Below, piece by piece: positions 22,944-35,998 of a DNA stretch of 64,000 nt. The notes under the pieces are model-generated. The model made no database searches, was not told the origin of the DNA, and saw only the letters and a program-made list of their open reading frames with translations. Every line of letters begins with the position of its first letter. Positions within the stretch are counted from its first letter, which is position 1. Source of the DNA: Voacanga thouarsii (lineage: Eukaryota > Streptophyta > Magnoliopsida > Gentianales > Apocynaceae); NCBI GenBank assembly GCA_026120185.1, contig JANUWF010002278.1, positions 1,580,501-1,644,500 on the forward strand. Reading direction: 5' to 3'. The position numbers were made by a program, and so were the translations under genes.

Positions 22944-24596
22944 TATTGGAAACTATGCCCTCAAAGCCTAGGTATTCTATGTAGATAAATTGCGATAAAA
23001 TGTTTATTCATTCAATTTAGTTTGTTTCTTATATTATTACATATTTAAGGTCCAAGTATGACAAGTAATGGTCTATGTGTTGGGGTATTCTTCATAGTAA
23101 GGTATAGATCATGGATACTTATCATACAAGTAAAATTGAGTTCTTAGTCGTTTGATGGAACTAGGCATTTCATCAAGGTAAGACTCTTGTGACATGATTT
23201 TGAATGAGGAATGGTTTACCTCGATTTAGTAAATAGTTCACTCACATCATTGGTATAAGCGAATTTCAAATACGTAAAACTGGACTTGTAGAAGTGGTCT
23301 CTCTTAAAGTACTGTAATTGTAGAGACCATTCTATTACTACTACAGCATGGAGTGATACCTTCATACTTGAATATGAGTTGTTGGTCTGGCAAAGCTAGA
23401 GTTTTATACTTTTTTATATGTTGGGTGAGATTTCTTTTGTGAGATCAATATCCTTGTATGTTTAGTGTATTACTCTAGTTAGTTAAGATGGACTTATATA
23501 ATAGATTTTCTATACTTCGCTTAGTGAAGTTAAATCACTCATTTGTGATTGTCCAAGATATAATCTAATGATCGAAGGCCCTAGAAAAGTGACTCTAGAA
23601 TGTGTGCTTTTGGGTAGCTTCCGATGATAAGAAAGTACATTGAAATGAGTCATTGATTATCAGACTAGAGATCTAAGAATAACAGATGTCATTGAGATAG
23701 GTGTTACTACATTTATCCTGTCTCATTGATGGGTGTTACATAAATGGGTATTTCCTTTCGTACACCGGTAGGTCAGAGATATTTCCTTAGAAATATTATT
23801 CTTGGGGTCAATATTTCCATATGGTGATAAATGGAAATATTTAAAATGGTAAAATAAAGCCATTTAATAGTAAGGATATTTTGGTCATTTTAGTAGCCAA
23901 GATAATATGTCTCTTTGTCTCCGGAGTATCTCAAGTTACCAAGGTATTGTTTAGACACAATTTGGGCTTGATGGATAGTTATTTGGAGGAGAAATAAAAT
24001 TTATTCTAAGAGTACAATTAGAATTAATTAATTAGTTTTAGATTTTTAATGAGCCCCAGAAAAGATAATTTATTAATTACGAAGATTGGGCTGGAAAATT
24101 TTAATTAACTAGGCTGATATATGTTAACAGATATTAAGAGTTCAGCTAAAATTAATTAATTAGTCTTGGAAATTTAATATTGCCCAGAAAAAATAATTAA
24201 TTAATTAAGAGGATTAGGCCAGTCTTGGACTGATTTATGAGCACAGCACCAAGCCTCTTAGGGCTTGATGATTTCGGCTATTAGGCCATGAGGAAGCCCT
24301 AAGGCTGGCTGAAAATAAGAGGGAAAAATAAGGAAAAAAATGGACGTTATTTTTTTCCATCTCTCTCTGGTGTGCCGTCTCTTCCTCTCTCTTTGTTCCA
24401 CGTTCGTCTCTTCTTTCTCTCTTGGAGAGTATATTGCTTATCAAAAGGAGCTTTCACTAAGATAACCTAAGAGTAAGTTAGAGTCATACTCTAGAAGACA
24501 AAAAGAGAAAGCTTGGGGACACTTGATGCATAGGAGTAGAAGATTTGAAGGAATACAAGTCGAACCTCAGGCACCTCTTTCCTGGTGGATCAAAAT
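22944..24596 (+). repeat. Copia element A 3' LTR (truncated by later insertions)
   Basis: It follows a short purine tract (AAAGTGAGAGAT). Its start reads TATTGGAAACTATGCCC, where related element B has TGTTGGAAAG. It matches the reverse complement of 27828-29595 over most of its length. The end is missing: near 24597 the sequence appears to switch to the end of element B's LTR, itself split by a solo LTR. The exact switch point is inferred. Confidence 0.75.
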
Positions 24597-24603
24597 GGAA
24601 AAC

Positions 24604-27600
24604 TGTTAGGTATCTCAGGCTCGTATCGTATACGGCGCAACAGAAAAATAAAATGAGATATCATCCCAGGACCCCCCTATGTGTGGAAAACAAGATATAA
24701 AGATAAAAAAGCTAGAAACTTTTACATTTGTTTGACCGTTCGAATAACAAAAATTTCTTCTTCAAGTCGAGGTGTGATCCAGCAATCCTTTTGATCCAAC
24801 TTCACGAGAGTTGAACGTCTAACCACTATAATCACAGTGTGTTATTATCTCTAACAGTAATCCACATAAAGGATACACTCAAGCACCAAAATTTTCTGTG
24901 CTAGCAGAAAAAGATGGCGGCTAGGATTGTCTCACGTTTTCAGCAAAATGAGAAACAGAGAGAAGAAGAAGGTTGTCGTGTGTCTAGGGTTTTTTTTTTC
25001 TTCGGGAATCAACCTCTTACTAGTGTTTCGGTTATTTCATACATATAAACCGAAAATAACCTTGCTAAAATTGAGAATTCTAATCCTATTAGAATTCCCT
25101 AATTGTAATTGGAAAAATCAAGTTCTCACAACTATAATTTGGACTATAAATTATAACTAATTATAATTTATCCACAATAACTTCTCTTTCTCTCAATTAA
25201 CCCCACTATGTTATCAAATAATGTCTTCAGTGTATAATCCTCTATTGTGTATGATCTATTAGGTTTCCCAGTCAATTGGTAGCGAACATGAATTAATCCA
25301 AACGTCTTTGAGATTAAAAAATCATAATTAATTAGAATTAATCCTAATAATTCTAATCAAGATTGGTTTATGCATTCATCAATTAATAAACCCATATTCT
25401 TAGATCATGAATGGTATCTAGCAACACATCATGACCACCCAAGAGTCCAAGAAGTCAAGTGGCTTGACACGAACCCTTCTATAACAAACTTCAGTGCAAT
25501 TAACTCCTTTCACCATACAATATTTCATACAGTTTGGAGTACGAAATTAGTGATAACTCTCTCTAGAATTAATTCTGGCCCGAATACAATAGTACTTGTA
25601 CCAGGAACCCACTACTCTAGATGTGTATCAATTGGAACTATTTCCAATACGCATTCACCTTGGCCAAGGACTTCTTGAGTAGTAATTCCTATTAGGGATA
25701 TACCCTAGAGTCAATTTGTACTTATACTATTGTCGTTATATTTTATATAAAAATATGAGGTTTTTGTTTTCATGAATAGTGCATTTTATTTTGTGGTTAT
25801 CAAGTACGTGACATGATAGTAAAACCCTACAATGAATACAATGACTATTCTAAAACTGTCCCTGATCGATTATTATTATTGGAACAATAATAAATTAAGA
25901 TTAGTATGTTTGTGACTTGATGGCTATGTTTTACTGGTCATGGATATTCGTGAAATCGAGTCAAAACATAAATAAATGTTAGAGAACATTGTATTGGATA
26001 TGACCCACTGTGAGAGTACTTCATAGAACATGTCATAAGTACTTTCTAGTCATAATGATATTAAAAGTCCTTCGACCTAAATTTATCATAGTTTCTTACT
26101 TGTTAAATTCTATATTTTGACGTTGTCTAAAATTGTCTTTAATCAGATAATAAATTAGACTACTGTTGGATATAGAATAAATCAATGAGAGGAATATGAA
26201 TTATAGTGAAGGAATATGTCTTTCTCAATCATGGGAGAGACATCCATGGGTCCCTTGATAAGTTAGACTGTTAAAATGCATGGTCGTGCTCAAATATATC
26301 AATTTAAGATATTGATATCATTTGTTTGAACAGTCTACTATGAAATCAAGAAATGATTGATTAAGCTTAATAAGGATGATATGCTCCGTGCCTTATGCTT
26401 AATCTGGATATCGTGTGACAAAAGGACTAAATATAAAATTATAGTTTGGTTCAAAGAAATCATCGATTTTCATTTAACTTGGATAGTTATAATGTTTTGC
26501 TAGAAACCGCTTATAACTTGTGCGCCATTTAAATATGATTTGGGCACACTGCCAGTGTTAAATGAACCTATAGGGTCACACAATAAGTGAACTTGTTAGG
26601 TTATTTTTCTGGTAACCAGATTTGATGAATTTGGAAATATGTCTAAGTTAATCAAACTTAGAAAATTTATCAGATACAATGAATTTGGAAATATGTCCAC
26701 ATTCGATGTATTTGGATAATGTCCAGATTATAAGAATCTGACTCGGTAAATTAATTGTTTAAATAACCGAGATAATGGCAGAATCTTATCATATCAGTTT
26801 CAATTTAATTTGAATTTAAATTTAAAAATGATAAGATATTATTAGGGTTGGACTTTAAGAGGTTCGGGGGTTTTTAAGAAAACCCTAACTGTCTTTTCAA
26901 GAGTTTAATTCTGTTGAGAACATTCGTGCCATTCTCTACCAGAAAAAAACCCTTTCAAACCCTAGGCTCTAGCACTCCCCAGGTGACGAGTGAGTTCGCG
27001 CATTGTAGCGTCTGGTGATCATTCGGGTTGCACGTGCAGCAGCACCATCGGAATCGAAGGATATCGATTTCACCAACCAGAGGTAATTCTGCAAACCTAC
27101 GATCTTGTTAATCGTTTACTTGGATCCTCAGAAGGGATTCATGGATGTTTTCCGCGTTTAGGAGTCCACGAATCCTAACAATTCCTATAAGTGGCCGTGA
27201 GATATTCGCCCCTACTATTAGGAGTGGTGAATCATTTATTGACCCTCCCAACTACTTTCATTTACCTCACAATGTACCTAATATCTATCACGTAGGCGGC
27301 CCTCGATCGAGCTCCGGAGATTGGAATCAAAGTACAATGCTCAGCAAATAAAGTACCTTAGAGATCTCAAGTCTATGGATACTTGCACATTTGCTATATT
27401 GAGATTATATCACTGGCACTAAATAGTTATTCGTGTGATTATCTCAAAGTTAGGTCATCCAATGAATTTGTTCTATTAACAAGCATCCATGTGTTAACTT
27501 TGAGTATCTCAATACTCACGGATATAAGAACCACCACCTGATCAAATAAGGAAGTCTAACACATGCTAGTCTTAATGCATTAATGATGTCTTGTCTCATT

Positions 27601-27827
27601 AATACCTCAACTAGGGACTATTTAAGTACTAACACTATACGGTGTAGTAGAAATCTCATATCATGATCTCTATCATGATTACCTTAACACAGTGTTGTAT
27701 TAGAGACTTTATCGAACTGTTAAATTACATAATAGTAAACAAAAGAAAGTGTAAGATAAATAATGCCTCTTATAAATTGTGTCATATACAATGTACAAGT
27801 GATTACCTCTAGGGCACAACACTAACA
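24604..27827 (-). repeat. Solo LTR D (copia type), with nested solo LTR E
   Basis: The plus strand reads TGTTAGGTATCTC at the left and CACTAACA at the right. It is flanked by the 5-base duplication AAAAC (24599-24603 and 27828-27832), so it is a complete insertion. Most of it matches solo LTR F (56508-58215). Orientation is minus, starting TGTTAGTGTTGTGCCC. No internal domain or second LTR is present, which fits LTR-LTR recombination. Its middle is interrupted by 25690-27180. Short reading frames inside are chance. Confidence 0.85.
25690..27180 (+). repeat. Solo LTR E (copia type) inside solo LTR D
   Basis: A segment of about 1.49 kb, absent from the matching place in solo LTR F, is flanked by ATTCC duplicates (25685-25689 and 27181-27185). 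It starts TATTAGGGATATACCC, probably a decayed TG start, and ends CCTAACA. It has no coding domain. It belongs to a different copia-type LTR family from D, and no second copy is present in the window. Confidence 0.85.
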
Positions 27828-29595
27828 AAAACATAAAAGAAAACGCAACGGAAAATTTTTTAGTTTTCTAAGCCACATCTAGTAGAGAGTAGCTGCTTTT
27901 CTTTATTAGTAGCGAAATAACCAACGAAGGGCCAAGTTGTACTAGAACTTGCATTGGAAGGGAGGGAATGAGGCACTTGCAGTTCGACCGGTATTCTCGC
28001 CAATCTTCTACTTTTATGCATCAAGCGTCTCCAAGCTTTTTCTCATCGTCTTCCAGAGTATGACTTTACTTTGCTCTTGTGTTAGCTTGGTGAAAGATCC
28101 TTCTTCAGATAATCAACATACTCTCTAGGAGGGAAAAAAGAGAAGAACGCCGAACTGAGAGAGTGAAGAGATGACACACTTTTCCAGAGAGGAGAACTCA
28201 CGCCACAACTTACGTTGTGTTTTTCCCTCTCCTGTTGGCTCATATTTTATGCCAGGCTTAGGGCTCATTAAGCCCTAATGTCCGAAAAAACTATACCCTT
28301 ACGGGCTTAGTGCTATACTCCAAAACTAATTCAAGATTAACCTAATTCTCTTAATTAAATAATTATTTTTTCTGGCTTCATTAAATACCCAAAACTAATT
28401 AATTAAATCTAATTGGACTCTTAATATTTGTCAACATATATCAGCCCAATTAATTAATTTATTCCAACCTAATTCTCCTAACTAAATAATTTTCTTTTCT
28501 GTGACTTATTAAACTCACGACTAATTAATTAATTATAATTGGCTCATAGAATAAATTTTATTCTCTTCCATATAAATATCCATTAAGCCCAGATTGTGTG
28601 TAAAGAGCACCAAGGTAACTTGAGCTACTCCGGGGACCAAAAGACATATTATTCATGGCTACTAAAATATCCAAAATGCTCTTACTGTTAAATTGCTGTA
28701 TTTTACCATTTTAAATATTTTCATTTATCACCATATAGAAATATTGACCCCAAGAATAATATTGCTAAAGAATATCTCTGACTTACATGTGTAATGGCGG
28801 AAATACCCCTCTATGTAATACCCAATAATAAGACAGGATAAATGTACTAATACCCATCTTAATGGCATCTGCCATCCTTAGATCTATAGTCCGATAATCC
28901 ATGAGTCACTCAAATGTACTTGCTTATCATTGGTAGCTACCCAAAAGCACACAATCTAGAGTCACGTTCTCAGGGCGTTGGATCATTAGATTATCCTTGA
29001 CAATCACAAAGGGGTGATTTAACTTCACTAAGTGAAGCATAGAAACTCTGTTGCATTAGTTCGTCTTAACTAACTAGAATAATAGACCCAACATGCAAGG
29101 ATATTAATCTCACAAAAGAAATTTCACCCAACATACATCAAAGCATAAAACCCTAACTTCACTAGACCACCAACTCATACTCAAGTATGAAGGTATCTGT
29201 CCATGCTATAGCAGCAATAGACAGGTCTCTATTAAGAGAGACCACTACTACAAGTCCAGTTCTACGTATTCGAAATATGCTTATCCCAATTATGTGAGTG
29301 AACTACTCGCTGATGCAAGGTAAACCATTTCTCATTAGAACTCATTGCATAATAGACTTGGCTTGATAAAATGCCCAATTCCATCAAATAACTAAGAACT
29401 CAATTTTACTTGTGTGATAAGTATCCATGGTCTATACCTTACTGTGAAGAACGAATCAACACATAGACTATTACTTGTCATACTTGGACTTTAAATGTGC
29501 AAGAATTTAATAAATAAATTAAATTGAATGAATAAACATTTTATTGTAATAAATTTACACAGAATACATAGTCTTTGAGGGCATACTTTCCAACA
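27828..29595 (-). repeat. Copia element B 3' LTR
   Basis: On the minus strand the LTR starts TGTTGGAAAGTATGCCC at 29595, right after the purine tract AAGTGGGAGAT. It runs to about 27833, with its last few bases probably at 24597-24603 on the other side of solo LTR D. It is homologous, inverted, to the LTR of element A. AT-rich and non-coding. Confidence 0.82.
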
Positions 29596-29620
29596 ATCTC
29601 CCACTTGCACTACATATTCA

Positions 29621-32600
29621 AATAAAGTCTGCAAGTGTCTACCCCTATGACATCTAAGTGTCTGCAAAACACCATTTCTATCAAAGGTTTGGTAAAGGGA
29701 TTTGCTAGATTGTTGACAGAGGAAATTTGATCGACCCCAATCTCCTATTTCTGGATGAACTCCCGAGTGAGGAGATATTTCCTTTTTATATGCTTGCCCT
29801 TACTATAGTTTTGAGGTTCCTTGCATTGCGACACCACTCCAGAGTTGTCATAATAAATCGTGATAGGCCTACTCATGCGCAATACTACTCCAAGTTCTGT
29901 GAGGAACTTCCGGATCCACACACCATCTTTAGAAGCTTCTGAAGCAGCAACGTACTTAGCTTCATGGTAGAATTAGCAATGCAGGATTGCTTGATACTTT
30001 TTCGTGAAAAAGCTCATTCAGATAAAGTGAATACATATCTCTACTAGTGGATTTTCTTTCATTTTTATCCACCTAGAAGTCTGAGTCTTTGTAACTCATA
30101 GGAACCAAATCATTAACTCAATTTACAAGCATATAATCTCCCGTATTCTTAAGATATTTGAGTACATACTTTATGGTTTGCCAGTGAGCTTCTCTTGGGT
30201 TTGACTGATATCTACAAAGCAAGCCTACTGCAAAGCAGATATCTGGCCTAGTACAAAACATAGCATACATGAGACTTCCTGCAGCCGAAGCATAAGGGAT
30301 CCTGCTCATTTTCTGCTTATCTTCCTGTGTCTGGGGACACTACTTGGAAGATAATAATAATCCATATCTAAATGGTATAATATCCCCTTTACATTGATCC
30401 ATGCTATACTTAACCAATATTTTGTCAATATAAGCAAACATAGATAGCTCTAACATTCTTTGCATCCTATCTCTAAGAAGCTTAATACCTAGAATTTAGC
30501 TAACATCTCTTATATATTTTAAGTTAATTTGACTAGATAGCCAAATCTTGGTGGATAACAATGTCCCTGCATCATTTTCAATGAGTAGAATGTCATCTAT
30601 ATAAAGTACCAAAAAAAACACGTTGATACTGTCTGATTTCCTATATACACATAGTTCATCCACATTTTGAATGAAACCACTAGCTTTCTCAATTTTGTCA
30701 AAATGTACATTCCATGCTTGTGATGCTTGCTTAAATCCGTTGATGAACTTCTTAAGCTTACAGACCATTTCTTCTTAACCTCCAGCAACAAAACCTTCTG
30801 GCTAGGACATATAGATATCTTCGCTAAGATAGCCATTTAAAAAGGCCATCTTGACTTCTATTTGCCATATCTTTTAGTCATAATGATATGTGATGGCTAA
30901 GAAAATTTGGATAGACATATGTATGGCAACTGGTGAAAAGGTTTCCTCATAATCTATCCCTTCTTTCTGATTATAACCTTTAGCAACCAACCTTGCTTTA
31001 TAGGTTTTAACCTTTCCATCCGCACCTCTCTTCCTCTTGTATACCCACTTATACCCAATGGGTTTTATCCCATCAGGTGCAGTGACAAGAGCCCAAACCT
31101 GATTGAGGTACATGGACTCAATCTCACCATTCATGGTTACCTACTATTTGTCTGCATCAGTATCAACAATGGTCTTCTTGTATCTAGTGGGATCTCGTTC
31201 TTGATTATTAGAGACTAGATCATAGATCTCTCTAGTCCACCTCTCTGGAACTCTTGTAATCATCCTACTATGACGAGGATTAGTTTGTATGGAACATCCG
31301 GTAGTGTTTCTCTTGGGTTCTCGATCAGAGTGTTAGAAATATTTGAAGTTGAATCAGTGACCAGCTTCTCTTCTAACTCTATTCTAGTTGAACCCGTGCT
31401 GGAAGTAACTTGTTCATACTCTAATTATCTAGCATTAGTGCTAACAAGTACTTTATGCTCTTGAGGATGATAGAAATATCCATCTCTTATTCCTTTTTGG
31501 TACCCAACGAAGTAGAATAACTTTGATCTTGGTTCTAACTTACTTCTTTTTATCAACACTTAAGTTGGACAACCTCATATCTTGAGATGGTTCAAGCTAG
31601 GCTTTCATCCAGCCCACATCTTATAGGGTATCCTTGGTATTGATTTAGAAAGTACCAAGTTCAAAATATACGCCGTTGATTCTAAGGCATACCCAAAAAA
31701 AAAAAAAAAAAAAAAGGAAGAGACGCATGACTCTTTATGCTTCTGACTATTTCCATCAAAGTTCTATTTCTTCTCTTAGCTACTCCATTCTGGTGGGGAG
31801 TCTCAGGCCCAGTTAACTGAGATACTTTACCGTGATGTACAAAGTAATGCTTAAACTCACCGAAGAGGTACTCTCCGCCAACATTCAATATCAAAGTTTT
31901 AATTAATTTATCTGGTTAACGCCCCTCTTCAGCCTTAAACACCTTGAATTTATCAAAAGAGTCAGCCTTGCACCTCATCAAATAAATATAACCAAAATAA
32001 ATGTGGTTATTTGTGAAAGTGATAAAGTACTCGTAGCATCCCCTAGCTGGTGTAGTCATTGGACCACAAACATCTGTATAAACTAGTGCTAGTATTTCCA
32101 AGGCTCTATCCGCCTTTTTGGTAAATGATATTTTGGTCAATTTACCTTTAAGGCAAGATTTATATTGAGTCCATTCTTCCAATCTCGTTGAACCTAAAAG
32201 CCCATCATAGATTAGCCTCTGAATCTGATTAGGATTTATATGTCCCAATCTTAGATACAACAAATACTAGTCATTTGATATGGCCATTTTTTTTTTTTTA
32301 TTATCAGGTTCAGTTTGAATATTGTTAACTTGATTTCTAATAGCATGTATATAAAATAGATTTCTATACATGTTTCCTATACAAATTAAATTACCATTTC
32401 TACTGATGGAAATACCAGAATAGAAAGAAACTGAATATCCTTGATTCATCAATTTGAAAAATAAAATCAAATTTGGTTAAAAATAAGAAACATATAAAAT
32501 ATCATTTAAAATTAACTTCCTATTACAATAAAAAATAAACTCAAGTTTTCCCATTGCTTTAGCCCATATTCTTACTCCATTGCCTATTTGAAGTCCAGCT

Positions 32601-33457
32601 CATTCTTGTTAAGTCTTCTTACCCTTCTGAACCCTTGCAAATAGTTACAGACATGGTCAACAACTCTAGAATCAACGATCGAAGAAGATGTTGATCCAAC
32701 CATCAAAATAGACTCTAGGTATAGAGCAATACCAGAAGTAGACATTTCTAAGAAGTCCAGAAAATCTTTCTTCTAATACCCATTCTTAACACACTTGAAA
32801 CATTTACCTTTAGGCTTCCCATTAGGATTTGCCTATCCAGATGCTTTGGGTTAGGCTCTTGTGTTGTTCTAGACCTTCCTCTTCTTCAATTTCTTAAGCT
32901 TTGCCTTAATTGCAGAAGAAGAAGTAGAACGAGAGACCAAAACATTTGACACAGATTATATGATCTTCTCTACCGCTTGGAGCTCTTTCATAAGCTCCGT
33001 GAGATTCATATCCAACTTGTTCATATTGTAGTTTAAATTGAACTGAGAATCTAAATCAGGCATAGTTTCAAGAACCATGTCAATTTGGCTCTTAGGATCG
33101 TTCGTTGTGCCTAGGACCTCGGCCTCCTTGGAGTAGGCAATCATCTTGAGCAGTTGCTCTCAAACCGATGCCCCCTCAGCATTCCTAGTATTCATGATTG
33201 CCCTAAGAGCTTCCTGCCTTGTGGGCTATCTCTTGTCAGCAAACATGGTACACAATGACAAATCCATATCGTACGCAGTGGCCATGTGCTCATGCTTCGA
33301 TTGAAGCACACTAGACATGAAAGCCAACATATAGCACTTAGCCATCTCATTGACTTTCTTAAATGCCTTCTCAGGTTCCTCTTCCAGTCCACATAATTTT
33401 GGCTTATCAACGTATTCTTCTTGAGAATGATTGACAACAGACCGAAATTAGATATAT
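29621..33457 (-). pseudogene. Copia element B gag-pol (inactivated)
   Basis: Ty1/copia order is seen on the minus strand. Gag is at about 33457-32780 (YVDWKRNLRR; then MVLETMPDLDSQF in another frame). A degraded knuckle follows, then protease near 32690 (IVDSRVVDH), where the family normally has DSG. Integrase is at about 32260-31680 (TDVCGPM; LNVGGEYL; PHQNGVAKRRNRT), with Lys where the catalytic Glu is expected and a 21-base poly-A run (31695-31715) inside. RT is at about 31134-30480 with an intact LYIDD near 30595, and RNase H runs from 30310 to about 29621. Many stops and frameshifts separate these blocks. It cannot encode a polyprotein. Confidence 0.9.
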
Positions 33458-33529
33458 CTGAAATATTGTGAAAAAACATTTATTTAGTTTATAAGAAATA
33501 AAAATGCACATTCTTTATATTGACGAGAA

Positions 33530-35434
33530 TGAAAAACAAAGAAAGCTATGCATGCAATGAAAATAAAGCCAGATAAGGTAAAGACATAGCGCAGCGAAAG
33601 GTAAAAAATAATATATTTGCGTGTCCTTGGTCTGTTTGGTTGAGAGGACGAGGTTCTAACCATTGGAGTGGCTACTTGTCTTGACAATGATTCCGGTGAA
33701 AAAGCAGTGATCCTTCAGCTTCCTCCTTGGCATGTACGAGAAGCTTTTCACCTCTCAGAATATTCATCCACCTAATTTATGTTAGTGAAACAACATAAGT
33801 GAGGAAAGACTTTTCTTGAAAATTGCTAATGATTAGCAAAATTAAGAAAGCTACAAAAAAAAAAAAAAGGATGAACGAGAGGGAGAGAGCAGAGAGAACA
33901 AGACTGTTTTTTCCTTTGTCATGCATCTACTGTCTATCTCAACCAAGAGCTATGGCTTCGTCACTATCTCAGACAACCAACACACTAGGGTTTTGATATT
34001 TCAAAACATCCCGAGGTTATCAACAAAAGAAGTTTGGGTAATCCTTAACTTTTTTGTACTGTGAATAAAAATAACCCTTTTAGTCTAGGATATTGGGTTA
34101 AAATAATTTGTTATTTTCTTTGGACACAATGCACCCAAAAATAATAATCATTAATTATTTATTTCCTGGACCTATTAAAATAACCCAATAAATAATTAGT
34201 GAGCCCAAATGAACTAAAATAATTATTAAGCCTTTTATTAACTAGTTTTAGCCCAAGTTAATATTTCATAATTATTCAATCTCAGAGAAGTCTCTGAATA
34301 ATTAATTAACTAATTTAATTAGATAAAAAATTTAATTTCTCTTGTTCCTTTATTTTATTCTTTTCTAAAAAATAAATTAGACTTCCTGAATAAAATAAAA
34401 TCCTTTTTATTTTGAGCATTTTCTCGACCTAAAATAATTAGGACCTATGGGCTATTCGGAGGACCAAAAAGACACATCGCCTTGGCTACTAAGATAACAA
34501 AAATAGCATTGCTATATAAATAGTTGTATTTTACATTTTAAATATTTTTTATTATCGGCATAAGAAATTATTGATCCCAAGGACAATGTTGCGTTATCTA
34601 TGTCTTCGTCCCACCAGTAAAATGACCAAAATACCCCTCTACACATCGTCGTGCATTTAGAAAGGAAAGAGTGTACTAACACCTCTCTCAAAGACATCTA
34701 CCATCTTAGGCTTCTAGTCAAATGATCCACGACTTCTTAGAATATTTTTGCTTTGCAAGGGAGCTATCCTAAAGCCAATATCCAAGTTATGTTTCCCAGG
34801 GCCCTAGATAATTATGTCAGTCGGACAACCACAAGGAGCAATATAGTGTAGACACTATCTTCTACAAGTTTATTTTAACTAACTTGTCATATATACCCAA
34901 TATATAAGTATATTGGTCCCTCTCAAGAACCTCAACTATAGTATATCAAAGCATAGGCTTCCAACTTCGTCAGACCATCAACTTATGCACAAGATGTAGA
35001 GTACAAGTCCATTCTGTAGTGGAAATACTCTAAGTTTCTATGATATAGTACTTTTAGAAACTACTACTACTGGTCCTATTCTACGTATTCGAATTACGTT
35101 TGTGTTATGAAAAAATAATAAGACTACTCATTGGCTAAAGGCAAGCTATTCCCTATTTAGAATTCATAACACAATAATCTTACCATGATGAGATTCTCAT
35201 TCTCATAATTTGGTTAAGAACAACAGTTTATGTGTTAAGTATCCCATAGTTCATATCATACTGTGAAATACCTTCATTTACATCAACTATTTACTTAAAC
35301 ATAATAGATCTTTTCCAATAAAATTATGCACAAATATAAAGAAGATTTTACAAATAAATTCTGAGAAAAAACTTTTATTAATATAAGTAAAAAATATATC
35401 AGAAACCTATTCTAAGAGGACATATATTCCAACA
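33530..35434 (-). repeat. Copia element C 3' LTR
   Basis: About 1.9 kb. The minus start TGTTGGAATATATGTCC is at 35434 after the purine tract AAATGGGAGAT. The end TTTGTTTTTCA is at 33530, next to element B gag leader sequence. Homology to 56370-56507 and 58221-58640 defines the left boundary. AT-rich and non-coding. Confidence 0.85.
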
Positions 35435-35449
35435 ATCTCCCATTTGCAG

Positions 35450-35998
35450 TCTAAGACTAAGTAAGTTCATAGATGCTCACCCCTATGGCGTTTTAGTGTC
35501 CTCTAAAGACTCTCTCTGCCAAAGGTTTGGTGAAATGATCTACTAGATTATTCTTTGAGATAATCTGTTCCACCATAACTTCCCGTCTCTGGATGAATTC
35601 TTAGATCAGATGGTACTTCATTTCTATGTGCTTCCCTTTTTTGTGGTTCCTCGGTTCTTTGGATTGTGAGACTGCACCAGTGTTGTCGCAATACATCACA
35701 ACTGGTTTGTTAATTTGTAGCACGACTCCAAGTTCCAAAAGGAATATCTATAGCTAAACTGCTTCATTAGATACCTTCGAATATACCACATACTCAGCTT
35801 CCATGGTTGAGTCAGTAATGGAAGATTACTTGATACTCCTCCATGAAATGGCTCTTCCAAAGACGGTGAAGACATATCCACTAGTGGATTTTCTCTCATC
35901 CTTACCCACATAGATCAGTGTATCTTGTATGAACCAAGTCATCAGCCTTGTAAACTAGTATATAATCACTTGTACCTTTTAAGATTCCTGAGAATATG
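35450..35998 (-). pseudogene. Copia element C pol, extreme 3' part (RNase H region)
   Basis: Decayed minus-strand RNase H/C-terminal pol, homologous to 29621-30160 of element B (ERKSTSG-like segment, stops throughout). It is cut at 35998 by the Athila-like array and resumes at 51907. Confidence 0.8.

Noticed and set aside
26990..27351. Two overlapping plus-strand frames that might be a small gene
   Set aside because: They straddle the end of solo LTR E and solo LTR D and have no recognisable domain.
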